A stretch of 22,946 nt of DNA from Basidiobolus ranarum (Eukaryota > Basidiobolomycota > Basidiobolomycetes > Basidiobolales): NCBI GenBank assembly GCA_040143965.1, contig JASJQH010007051.1:1-22946 (forward strand), given 5' to 3'. The notes below the pieces were generated by a model. That model was not told the DNA's origin. It saw only the letters and a list, made by a program, of their open reading frames with translations, and did no database searches. Below are positions 1-9,068 of the stretch, piece by piece; the stretch's first letter is position 1, and every line of letters begins with the position of its first letter. The translations under genes were made by a program, and so were the position numbers.

Positions 1-70
1 GATTAGCCTCAGCGGTCAAGGTAACCATAGCGAATGCAGTTAAAAGGAGAGCGGCGACGGAAAGTTTCAT
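1..70 (-). CDS. small secreted Cys-rich peptide, copy A (5' end only, cut by window edge)
   Basis: The minus strand opens with an ATG at 68-70 and runs off the left edge after 23 codons. The visible part is a signal peptide, MKLSVAALLLTAFAMVTLTA, followed by EAN. It matches the start of the whole gene at 1370-1558 almost residue for residue (MKLS, a run of hydrophobic residues, LT-x-EAN), so it is a paralogue. A TATAAAA box (139-145 on the plus strand as ttttata) lies about 70 nt upstream, at the same spacing as in copy B. The mature Cys-rich part would lie left of the window, so completeness cannot be judged. The role is unknown; the shape suggests an exported peptide. Confidence 0.75.
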   Translation of the reverse strand, partial: MKLSVAALLLTAFAMVTLTAEAN

Positions 71-138
71 TTTTCGAAAAGCAGAGATAGATAGAGAATA
101 GGTGCTTATGATGTATTTAGAACGTATCAAACCCGACC

Positions 139-145
139 TTTTATA
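139..145 (-). promoter_or_regulatory. TATA box of secreted-peptide copy A
   Basis: On the minus strand this reads TATAAAA, about 70 nt before the ATG of copy A. Copy B has CTATATAAAA at the matching place, so the element has been kept in both duplicates, which supports both being expressed genes. Confidence 0.55.
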
Positions 146-1014
146 GAAACTGTAAATGCGGCAGTACAGCGTTAAGCTTTGTTGGATACTGTGCTACTGT
201 GATAGCTATCATGGGAAAATTATCACTAAAATTCACGAAGTTGACGATTCAGGGCATTCGAAAGTTCACTGCCTGGATTTTGGTAATTGAAGTATGCAGT
301 AAATAACATCGCTTTCTTCCCACTATAGCCAAAGTAGCCAGGACAACAACAACATCCTACGTGACATAGAGCAACCGTAACCTTAGTAGGCGTAAGTTAC
401 ACTCGTACATGTATCCACACCCAATCTCATCTTCTCATAGTCCAGTTTGGCACTTCATCTGTTCCAAGAAATGTTATAATAGTCAAAAATAGATTCCGTA
501 GATATGGATCATGTGAAAATATCGGCATTATTATGTAAAACATCTCAAGCCGGTTTGTTATTTTCTTCGATCCTCTAGCATTCTATGTAAATATCTTTGT
601 AAAGGACTCACACTTCGATGTGAATATTGAAATTTTTTTGTCAACAAGCTTTCTCCTTCAGACTTCTTGAAGTTCTTTAGCACACTAGAATAATCGTTTT
701 AATATCTCAATGAGCACTGAACTCGCATGTCATCTTAAGTCAAAGTGTGTATTCAAAGATGCGGTGTTTGAGGAAGAGGTTATTTTCAGAGTGAAAGAGA
801 CCTCGCTGAAAGGTGTATTAACAATAGGTGTGTAGTGTTCTAAATTTTATAAGTTGCCTATATAGCAAATACAAAGGATATCTAATAATGATCTATCCAT
901 AAAGAGAGGAGCAGTGCCAAATATATTTATGTTACTCTCGGTGGATACAACACCAATAGCCACATTGACACAAGTGACTTTTGATATAAAAATGGTTATT
1001 TATTTATTTCATAT
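146..1014. other. non-genic stretch; upstream flank of copy A, partly duplicated
   Basis: I see no gene I can defend here. Two parts resemble the flank of copy B: about 230-350 matches about 1670-1800 and about 440-545 matches about 2020-2135. The first match includes an intron-like tract ending in cactatag (340-347). On the minus strand at about 300-375 a short frame contains GCCCCPGYFGYSGKK, which recalls the Cys-rich family but lacks a signal peptide and is closed by stops. Confidence 0.5.
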
Positions 1015-1095
1015 AAGCAGAGAAAGGTTACTTAGAATAATTCAATCCGTTAGTTGCAAACACTCCACATGCAGCATTTACTACTAATAGGCCAA
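1015..1095 (-). pseudogene. fossil copy of the secreted Cys-rich peptide gene (3' part)
   Basis: On the minus strand this stretch aligns with the 3' end and 3' flank of the whole gene at 1370-1558. The terminal K-C-C-x-W-x-x-C pattern is still legible, and the following cagagaaa and aattc-type flank matches positions 1330-1370. No signal peptide or full frame is attached, so I call it a broken third copy from an older round of tandem duplication. Confidence 0.5.
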
Positions 1096-1369
1096 AGAGT
1101 GTAACTTTGGACAATCTAAGACTTGATGTGTGGCTTCGGAGGCTAAATCTAATAAAATAATTCACCCAGTCATTTCATAACTAGGTGTATCAAATTCAAA
1201 TTAATGACGGTATTTTATCTTGTTCTACTTGGTGCTTCACTAGCATTGCCTCTTACTTCCTCTGCACACATACTAATATAATCAGAGACATTTTGTACTT
1301 GGATTAGTTATGAGTTTATTCATTTGAGATTAGCAGAGAAACTCGACTTTGAAAAATTCCATTCATTGG

Positions 1370-1558
1370 TTAGCAAATACCCCACGAGCAGCATTTATTT
1401 CCATCTGAGCCACATCCGTACCACTGACAGCAGCCACGAGCCTCAATAGTATCGCTGTTTTTACTGATTCCAGCTTCCTCTGGGACTGGATTGGCCTCAA
1501 CGGTCAACATAGCTAAAGCGAATATGCTTAGGAGGAGAGCAACGGCGGAGAGTTTCAT
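1370..1558 (-). CDS. small secreted Cys-rich peptide, copy B (whole)
   Basis: An intronless 62-residue protein starting at the ATG at 1556-1558. Residues 1-22 form a classic signal peptide (MKLS, then a Leu/Ala core, then a VEA-type cleavage site). A short acidic linker with NPVPEEAGISKNSDTIEAR (residues 23-41) follows, then a compact domain with six cysteines in the pattern CC-x4-C-x6-CC-x4-C up to the last residue. The EAR-G junction before the domain could be a processing point, but no dibasic Kex2 site is visible. Three disulfides are likely. It has a TATA box 65-75 nt upstream. The gene sits in a gene-poor, duplicated region, a setting typical of exported effector or antimicrobial peptides; that role is inference. 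I do not recognise a named family. Confidence 0.8.
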   Translation of the reverse strand: MKLSAVALLLSIFALAMLTVEANPVPEEAGISKNSDTIEARGCCQWYGCGSDGNKCCSWGIC

Positions 1559-1620
1559 CTTTGAAAAGGCAGAGAGAGAGTAGAAATGTCCTTGATGAAT
1601 ATAAAATCTACTCAGCCCTG

Positions 1621-1630
1621 TTTTATATAG
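1621..1630 (-). promoter_or_regulatory. TATA box of secreted-peptide copy B
   Basis: The minus strand reads CTATATAAAA about 63-72 nt before the ATG of copy B, matching the position of the TATA box of copy A. Confidence 0.55.
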
Positions 1631-1646
1631 ATTGTGGAAGCTACCA

Positions 1647-1909
1647 CTACCTTTTAGATAGAACTACGTTGGGTGTTGTACCGTGAGAAGAATTCTTGGA
1701 ATAAAAAGTTCAACAACAGGTTTTTGGTAAATAAGTAAGCGGCAACTAACTCGCTTTCCTTCTCACTCTGCAGAGGACAGGTCACTGATGTCGACGATGG
1801 GCTTAAGAGATTGAAACAGTACATTAGGGAGGCTAATACGGTGGATGTTGATCGGGGAATGGAAGTTATAAGTAACAACGCTTTAATTTCAGATTGTGAG
1901 AGCAAATAG
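1647..1909 (+). other. coding-like pair of exons, family unknown
   Basis: An open frame running from 1647 can be joined over a 54-nt intron (about 1720-1773: starts gtttttgg, holds gcaactaac as a branch-point-like site, ends ctctgcag) to a second frame rich in charged residues, containing GLKRLKQYIREANTVDVDRG, that closes at 1907-1909. The splice signals are good and the composition is protein-like, but I recognise no family, and the matching region beside copy A is not clearly open. It may be a decayed gene, part of an unrecognised gene, or chance. Confidence 0.25.
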
Positions 1910-2170
1910 GTTACATAAAATAGTATGGTTCAAATCAACAGATGATAATGCAGACTACACAAGTGTAGGTAACAGCGATTTACTTTTAAATTCTACAGTT
2001 AACGTAGCACTATCTCTCAGCCATTGCCAGGAATCATCTACTGGTTACCAAGATATTCGGTAAATACGCATCGTATGCAAATACAGATATGGATCGTGTG
2101 TGAATATTAGCGCTACTTCCACAACACTGGATATCTGATTATATAATATAATAATAATAATATTGCTTAG

Positions 2171-2330
2171 TATTACTGACCACGATCAGCCGTCGTTTGA
2201 TAGTGATAATCAAAGAGTGGCACATGCACTTAATATTGCTGGTATTAGCTTTTATTGAGAATTTGATATGGCTTAGAGTGGCAGTCAAAGAGCCAAGAGA
2301 GACCTATATGGCGTAACGTTCCTTTCAGCA
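2171..2330 (+). other. coding-like island, possible exon pair
   Basis: After an acceptor-like ttgcttag (ending 2170), one frame reads DHDQPSFDSDNQRVAHALNI and can leave by a donor at 2242 (gtattag). Rejoining after cctttcag about 85 nt later keeps the phase and continues with AASDLLNAVFIL. Composition looks like protein, but I cannot extend it to a whole gene or name a family. Confidence 0.2.
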
Positions 2331-3325
2331 GCAAGTGATTTACTTAACGCTGTGTTCATCTTGGTATACGTAACTAGAGCTTGATTATTTACGATTTAAC
2401 TTAGTCCACTTATTAAAGGTTGGGATTGTGTTGATTGTAACACTGATGCTAAGTAATACATCTCATATTAGAGCTAGATGATGAAGCCTTGAAATATTGA
2501 TGAGAGATATTCACCCTATAGAACCTTCTAGGATACATGGATAGATTGAAGCAATTGAGTTAGGTTTACCAACGCCGGCCACCTTTAGATGGGATTGGAG
2601 CGCATAGACCTGTGACTCTATTGGATCCATAAGCTCATGGTATTTCGAACTGCGATTTTGGGATTACATAGATATTCTACCTGGGTAATGTGACACGGTA
2701 GTTATGTTTTTACTCTATAGTTACACAATTTATCATTCAGCCACGCTATTTAATACTTCATTTTCTCTACTATGATAAACGCGACATGTAACATAATCCA
2801 AATACCGGTTAGGGTAACCCTAGGTTCACCTACCAAGTGTGGGAGTATCTGCTCGAATTTAATCCTCGGGCAAGTAAAGTTGAATCTCGGAATTGCCATT
2901 ATTCAACAGCGCCAATGCTTGTGCTAGTCCAGAAACCTAGATGATAACTATGTTGAGAAACTCTCTACTTGATGTTACATATCGTTTGAAACATCTTGTC
3001 TGACTGCAAATTATGTCACTGCTATATGACTGCAGTGATAAGCTTCGCTATATACTCATGTGCTCATAAAAAAGGATTTTTGAGAGTATAGAATCTGATA
3101 CCAGTGTTGTTACAAATATGGGAAGTAATCTTTCTCTTCATATAGAAAAACATTTCTCACCATCACATGATTCTATACCTCCATGTTGATGTATATTTCA
3201 CTTATAGATTTCAATGAAAGTCAGCAGTATACAATGGGGACTACATGTATTACAGCTTGTACTATAGTATTGGTAATGAAGTTTAATTAATCTAATAACA
3301 GGTGCCAAGATCTTGATGATACCAG

Positions 3326-3390
3326 CCCTTAGTTGATACTGTTGGAATTGTGGAAAAGCTTAAGCGCAGCAAAGGGTATTTCAAAGAATG
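3326..3390 (+). other. coding-like island, possible single exon
   Basis: Bounded by an acceptor-like gataccag (ending 3325) and a perfect donor gtaagt (3391 on). The frame between encodes PLVDTVGIVEKLKRSKGYFK plus EW, an amphipathic, charged, protein-like stretch. No partner exon could be placed with confidence. Confidence 0.2.
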
Positions 3391-3615
3391 GTAAGTATTT
3401 AGAATGTCAGCCTATATTCCACCCCAAGGAACATTAATCATCAATATTATTGATAAAAGAGCTTAGTTAGTAATCCTATGTATGCTGGAGTGTTGTCTAT
3501 AGGCTTTACACACCTCGGTGGTGTGGCTCTTAAAATGTGTTTTTGGTAGCTTTCAATCTGAATTTCATAGACCATGCACAAAACTCATTAATATCACTAT
3601 ATTGATATTATTCAC

Positions 3616-3756
3616 ATGAGCAAAGTTATGAAAATTTTGGTTAAAGAAATTGCTCTAGGACTTACTTTTAATGCTTGGAATACTTACAAACCTCATCTGC
3701 CTATGGAGGAATTAACTATGTGTGGACAATTATTGTCCTTATTATACTGGCCATAG
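3616..3756 (+). CDS. possible tiny ORF, 46 residues, unknown
   Basis: ATG at 3616 opens 46 codons: a short basic start, a stretch reading KEIALGLTFNAWNTYKPHLP, then a hydrophobic tail. The WxxYxxHLP pattern distantly recalls the small cytochrome c oxidase subunit VIIa/Cox9 family, but length, charge pattern and tail do not fit well. A donor-like gtgtgg at about 3718 with an acceptor ttttag at about 3799 offers another C-terminus. It is quite possibly chance. Confidence 0.18.
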   Translation: MSKVMKILVKEIALGLTFNAWNTYKPHLPMEELTMCGQLLSLLYWP

Positions 3757-4499
3757 CTGTCTTTATACATCTAACTATTTTTATCTCACATGTTTTAGTC
3801 TGAAACTTAACTGAAAATCAGAAACATGTATTTAGCTTATACATGAGTTACCAAGAATTAGCAACGCCATACTTGAAATGGCAGTCTGAATTTACTTCAG
3901 GATATCCCACGATGTAAACCCATAGTTTGTTTTCTGTATCTCCATCAAAATGTGTAAATTTGTTATCTCAGGTAAATCGCAACTGCATTTCTATAACATT
4001 TTCAATAAACCGCAAGTTTTTCCCAACACTGAGCTGAAATTATGTTAACGTGACCTGTTTGTATTGATATGGATTGATTTGATAGGTCTCATTGGGGTAA
4101 GCCAATGATAGCAATATGAACAGGCAACATATATCCAGCTACATTGCGTAATAAATGCGGAGATATTGTCAATTCCAAACCATATAAACAAAAAATGAAT
4201 TGGTTATACGCCCTAATAATTTAATGAATAAGAAACATGAAGCAGGGGTAAGATACAATAGTAGAAAGATTTAGGTCACATGATTCATTATATCATGAGT
4301 AAAGTTTGATAAAGTTGTAAGTTTATTTATAGTGAAACATTTTGGAACATTGGCATTGGCTCATATTCTTATAAGTTCTGAGTAAAATTAGGTACAGTTT
4401 AAATGTTCAATTGGCCTGGAGTTTCTTATGCAAATATTGTTAAAGTTTATTACCATTCTCATACTTATTATCCCTATCTTTGTACACCCAACCACCTGA

Positions 4500-5016
4500 T
4501 TTAACAAACTTAACTTAGTAACTTCCATTCAATTTGATATCACTGCTAAAAGTTTGAACCTACTCTCAAGATATAGGTAAGGTATTAGTTGGCAAAGCTG
4601 ATCTTGAAACTTTAAAGAAGCTCAAAATAATTGCTGAATACTTGATTTTATTCCCACAGGTGTTGTGAGCACAAATGCCATTATTTACTTCTGATAATTT
4701 TACTGAAAAATCTACATAAATGTACTTGGATGTTTAATAAATATTGCTCAAATTCATAATGAATCAATATCTTAGTACACCTTTCCAAAACCACAGGTTC
4801 CTCCAATAAGAGTGACTACAGGATCCTTGCTTAATAACCAAATCTCAAATGCTTCTGAAATATATACTAGATAGTATTCTAATATCAGTACCTTGCTGCC
4901 AGTGTAGCTGTTTTGCATCATCATACAGAGTTGAATACCTTGAGCAATCCTGATGTGGTGCATATAACTGTGTTCTTTGCTTCATATTCCCCAAAATATA
5001 TGACTTCTTTAATCCT
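4500..5016 (-). other. coding-like islands on the minus strand, unknown or decayed gene
   Basis: Reading the minus strand downwards from an acceptor-like caattag at about 5017, one frame gives IKEVIYFGEYEAKNTVICTT. Short introns of about 30-40 nt could join this to LHWQQ and then to EAFEIWLLSKDPVVTLIGGT followed by CGFGK (about 4782-4858). Another protein-like stretch, QDQLCQLIPYLYLESRFKLL, lies at about 4540-4610, but the frame between does not stay open. The proposed introns are shorter than in the verified genes. It is either an unrecognised gene I have mis-spliced, or a relic. Confidence 0.2.
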
Positions 5017-6315
5017 AATTGTATATATTTATTGCTTTAGACTTATATTCAATTTTCGACTTAACAACCTAATCATGTGTATGGTTTTTGGAATTAAAAA
5101 CTCAATCTGTAGATGGCCATTCAGCACTTTTCTTTATAAACGTTCAAGTACAGTCAATTGAACCTGTTGGCTTAGTGTGTGTTGATTAATATCATCTCGT
5201 CCTCTACTCGACCAGTCCCAATAAATGCAACTTGCAAACTCACTAATATATGTGTCTTAGCATACTCTATGATATCATTCTAGCCTTCTCTTCTATGCTT
5301 ACATATCTATCAGTTGCAGAGCACCGAGTCTGGCTCCCTAGAGATTCCCTTTCTCTCTCTCCACTCTCATATAGCGAATGTTAATTTTTCTCAGGATTTG
5401 CACAAGTTCAGATCTACTAACCGATATTCAACCTGCCCAAATGGTATAAATCCTCTGCATCTAACTGATACTTTTACCTAATTTAATCACTTTTCTCCTG
5501 GGTGTATGATAATAGTAACACTAAAAATCATCATCCGTGGAAGTAGCATGAGTAAGAGGTAAGTTTGAATATCTTTGAAATATCATGTTTCATATAAGTA
5601 ACACTTGGAAAATTCCATTTTATCTTGCATATTTTTCGAATTGTGAACATAGTGATATGAGAACATCAAATGGTAAATAACTTGAATATGTAAAAGTTGG
5701 GGATGTAAAGATAAAAAGAGTAATCATAATAGATATATTCATTTTGGTGTTTTACTGCCATCACTATGGGAATGGCTCTTTTCATGCCTTTGGAAACTTT
5801 CAAGATAAAAATTGGGATACAACATCATTGTAGGGAAGAAATACATGGTAATTTTCAGGTAAATGCGATGTATGACATGGCCAGTCCCCATATTACAAGC
5901 AAATCCATTTAGATATATAATAATCAATACCCTTGAACCCGTTTCTGACAGGACCAAGTCATGAATTTAAAGTAATTTCCGACCGTTTTCTTGATTAACT
6001 TCATTTAAAGTAAGTCACTTTCCGGTTATTGTCGGAATATCCAACGTACTCACTCACAAATCACGGTGGTACATTATTAAAATTAATTCTTTAGAACATG
6101 TTCTCAAGCCAATCATTTCCATCTCATCATACAACGATTTAATTCAACTGAAGTAATTATACATCTTGAAATAAGGAATTGATACCTTTACTTTTCATTG
6201 TATAGGGAAACTGAAAGAATATTTATTTTGAAAGAGAATAATATGATGATGTCTACTGATGGAAGGGTACATTTCTATTTACATTAAGTTTTCTAACTTT
6301 CCGCTCTACTGGATC

Positions 6316-7697
6316 TTAAATTCCCCAGATTTCCATTTCTACACAATGGAATTTGGAGGTAGTTAAAGGATCATTATCGAATGTGGTGCATTTATTAGTG
6401 ACTCCTTCATCGAATTGATTATTTAGCCAAAGTCCGAATTTTCCGTCACTAGAGAGAGGGAAGGTTAATGGGTGATATGGTGGTGGTTGTCTTTCGAGAT
6501 ATCATTGACTTACCTAGAGCCCACCGAGATGAATCCCAAATCACTTAACATATAATATTCGTTTTCTCCTGAACGCGGGTATACTTTAATTTCTGGTTCT
6601 ATCATATCCGAGTTGACTCTTTTCCACAAGAAACTGGAGAATCTATTAGTCACTATTGATGAGATAAGAAGTGTATTGAATCATTGATTTACCATTCTCC
6701 ATTCCCGTAGAATCCAGGATGAGGTTGAAAAGGTTCAGAAAGATAAGCACCGAATGTTGTGTCTTCACTATCCTTGATAGCAAGAATGATCGGACCTTGA
6801 TGATTTCTCAAGTTCTCATACATTGTATGGATACTGACACCATGTTGATCAATACTATAGAGTAGTTTCCAAGAGGGTTCTAATCTTCGAGCGCGAGGGA
6901 TTCTTAACCGAAGCTTAATAAATCAACGTTAAAACTTCCAATCACACAAGAGTTTAAATAATTCCCATGATTTACCTCTGATCCCAATTCCACCGATAAA
7001 ACTGGGGTTGTGGTCTCTGCTCTTCCCATCAATTTGATCGGAGATAGTTCCAAGGCCTTTGTTAACCCCACGACATTTTCTGGTGCTGAATAATTGATAG
7101 GAAAAGTGACCGATTTACTTCTACTTAAAACACCATAACTACGGGATAGATGTCGGTAGGAATGAAATTCTGGTCTACTAGGTGTTTTACTTCTAGACAT
7201 ATGCTTGGTTCGAAGGTGATGTTTCGTATTACTGGGGGATATACTTGGTGGGTTTGTAGAACCAAAACTTGGTCGACGGTTTATTTTTGGCATCATAAGT
7301 GGACTAGCACAAGACTCCCAACGATGGAATTTTGGTTTCGTTGTATCCCAGTCGTCTGGAGTAACAGGGGGTGAATAAGCATTACACTAGAGATATACTT
7401 TTTTTAAGGAAGTTGTTTTGAAATTTAGTTGGTAATGACTAAAGAACTAACCTCAATTGGAGTTAAATCCAAGGCAGTAGTGGCCACATCTGAACCAGGA
7501 GGAAATTCCCATTGCAACTTCCCGTCTGCTTTAGGGGTGAGTATTAAAGTGGAAGGTTTTCTTCGAAGAATGGGAAGATTGAAGTCGTGAACCTGATGAA
7601 ACCCTCCAGTAATAGAGGAAGAATACTCAAGCGTATCAGTATGTGAAAGTAAAGCTGAATCAAACGAAATGGTATGCGGTCTTCTAATCGCTGTCAT
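6316..7697 (-). CDS. OXR1: TLDc-domain protein, oxidation resistance 1 (OXR1) family
   Basis: Five exons (7452-7697, 6976-7386, 6693-6913, 6514-6633, 6316-6448) join in phase to give 376 residues. The C-terminal part, from about residue 228, is a TLDc domain: PSWKLLYSIDQHGVS, then GPIILAIKD, FGAYLSEPFQPHPGFYGNGE, CFLWKR, DGKFGLWLNNQFDEG and the closing KCTTFDNDPL and EIWGI, in family order. The N-terminal 220 residues are basic, Ser/Pro-rich and low-complexity. There is no LysM or GRAM domain as in long animal OXR1, as is usual for fungal forms. OXR1/TLDc proteins protect against oxidative damage; several bind the V-ATPase and promote its disassembly (known of the family). The start is the first in-frame ATG of exon 1. 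The next gene upstream is HROB-like, on the same strand, about 1.4 kb away. Confidence 0.93.
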
Positions 7698-7967
7698 GTT
7701 AACTAATATGTTGGAAAGGAAGGAGTTTGAAAAATCGTAAAGAGTAAAAGTACAGAAATATGTTGTTGTTTGATATGTGTTGTGAGAGTTGTGTCAGAAT
7801 GGAAATATAAATAACTACAAAGTCCCAGAGCCCTTTTAACACTAGTTCTTCTCCTGATGATCCAATGGAAAAGGCAAATTTAGTCATAGAAAGGAGAGAT
7901 CAGGGGATCCTGTGTAAGTCAAACCTGCGGTGATCCTATGTAAGACATCAATTGTCACTTTACACCA

Positions 7968-8366
7968 ATGGTTATAGTTTCATCCCGACCCTTTGATCGG
8001 GTTATTCATCTGTGCACAAAAGGATTTTCGCTCACATCACCAGCACTAACTAGAAACAGGTTAGAGTGGCCATTGTTCCGTCAAATTGATGGAATTCCAT
8101 CTAACTACAAGCCCAGAATTCCAGGTGGATATTTAATATGGCAGAAGAGCAGTCCAGAGTTTAATGCTAAATCATCTGATTTTCCATTGTACCAATATAT
8201 CCCAATCCGACTCTTAAATCTTCTAGAATGGCTTACCTGCACACACATACAATTCGAACTTGGCTATGTTACATTTTGTTTCTTTAAGGCTTCCGTCTCT
8301 CAGTTTCCTTGTTCCTTTCAGCCAGGATATATGATGTACAGTACACGTTATCATCTCTATTTTTAG
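7968..8366 (+). CDS. unassigned 132-codon open frame
   Basis: The longest unexplained open frame in this part, from an ATG at 7968 to a stop at 8364-8366. The product is Ser/Phe/Tyr/Pro-rich, with no signal peptide at the start and a hydrophobic-aromatic second half. I recognise no domain. It lies just upstream of OXR1 and runs divergently from it. The length is only mildly unusual for chance at this base composition, so it is an orphan candidate and not a confident gene. Confidence 0.22.
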   Translation: MVIVSSRPFDRVIHLCTKGFSLTSPALTRNRLEWPLFRQIDGIPSNYKPRIPGGYLIWQKSSPEFNAKSSDFPLYQYIPIRLLNLLEWLTCTHIQFELGYVTFCFFKASVSQFPCSFQPGYMMYSTRYHLYF

Positions 8367-8466
8367 TTCTTAATTCGGACGGACTATTTACTTCTTGACC
8401 ACAGCAACTGCCGCATTCACATCCGCATCCTAGAATATTCCAGAAAAGAATGTGTGGAAGTATAAG

Positions 8467-8532
8467 TAACCCTAACCCTAATTGCTATATAAGCGATTAC
8501 TATTTAAACATCTATTTAACCCTAACCCTAAA
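8467..8532. repeat. two short telomere-like repeat pairs (TTAGGG type)
   Basis: The plus strand reads taaccctaaccctaa at 8467-8481 and taaccctaaccctaaa at 8517-8532, the same orientation, 50 bp apart. CCCTAA is the usual fungal telomere unit. They could be scars of break repair with telomere DNA, or telobox-like regulatory sites near the 3' side of the HROB-like gene. Confidence 0.6.
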
Positions 8533-9068
8533 TTAATTGGTACTTGATGATGAATAATATTATACCATACCGATATTTTAGAATTTCCCCACATTTTTAT
8601 ACAAAGGATTGTTGACACTGTCGATCCAAAGGCTTGAAGCCTAGAAACATCGGATGAAAGATGAATTACGTTCACTCGATAATCTTTTGTGGCATTACAT
8701 TCAAATATACACAGGCGGTCCCACTTTTATCCGCGGGTAGGTTTCCTAAAGTATGCTCTATGGGGTGGCTATTATTAGAAAGAACTTTCAATGATATTAT
8801 AAATTGGTATTGGAATCCTGCCAACTCTAATAAATGAATATTTATTACTATCGATATAAATTGGTGTCATTTTCAAATACTTGAGTCCCTTTTCTTGGTA
8901 TATATTGATGGCAATTCTGTGAACCGTTACGTAGACAAACTAAGTGTTGATATAATTGATGTTGACTATTCTAAGTATTTACCTTCCATGGAGGAGTGGA
9001 TAGAACTCTTGCTACTCTTTCTCATAGTACTTATTAAGCAGTCATCAAGTGATGATTTACTTGAAACA

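Larger units (their letters stand above)
1910..6315. other. long gene-poor stretch with scattered coding-like islands
   Basis: About 4.4 kb without a gene I can name. It includes an AT microsatellite (about 2138-2162, ataata units), a head-to-head telomere-like motif (2809-2822) and short coding-like islands at 2171-2330, 3326-3390, 3616-3756 and 4500-5016, listed separately. The remainder is AT-rich with only short frames on either strand, about what chance would give at this base composition. No transposase, reverse transcriptase or terminal repeats were recognised. Confidence 0.5.
7698..9068. other. intergenic stretch between OXR1 and the HROB-like gene
   Basis: It holds the OXR1 upstream region, an unassigned 132-codon plus-strand frame (7968-8366), an imperfect direct repeat of 15 bp (7906-7920 and 7932-7946, gatcctgtgtaagtc versus gatcctatgtaagac) and two pairs of telomere-like repeats (8467-8481, 8517-8532). 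Otherwise I see nothing. Confidence 0.5.

Noticed and set aside
300-375. Minus-strand CCCC-containing frame near secreted-peptide copy A
   Set aside because: It lacks a signal peptide and start, and the cysteine spacing differs from the family; mentioned only within the flank entry.
2403-2450. SPLIKGWD in a short plus-strand frame, like the FKBP active site
   Set aside because: Only about 15 codons are open and no other FKBP motif is present nearby.
2540-2700. Plus-strand frame with an aromatic, protein-like stretch (WYFELRFWDYIDILPG)
   Set aside because: The frame is interrupted, has no partner exon and matches no family I know; I could not separate it from chance.
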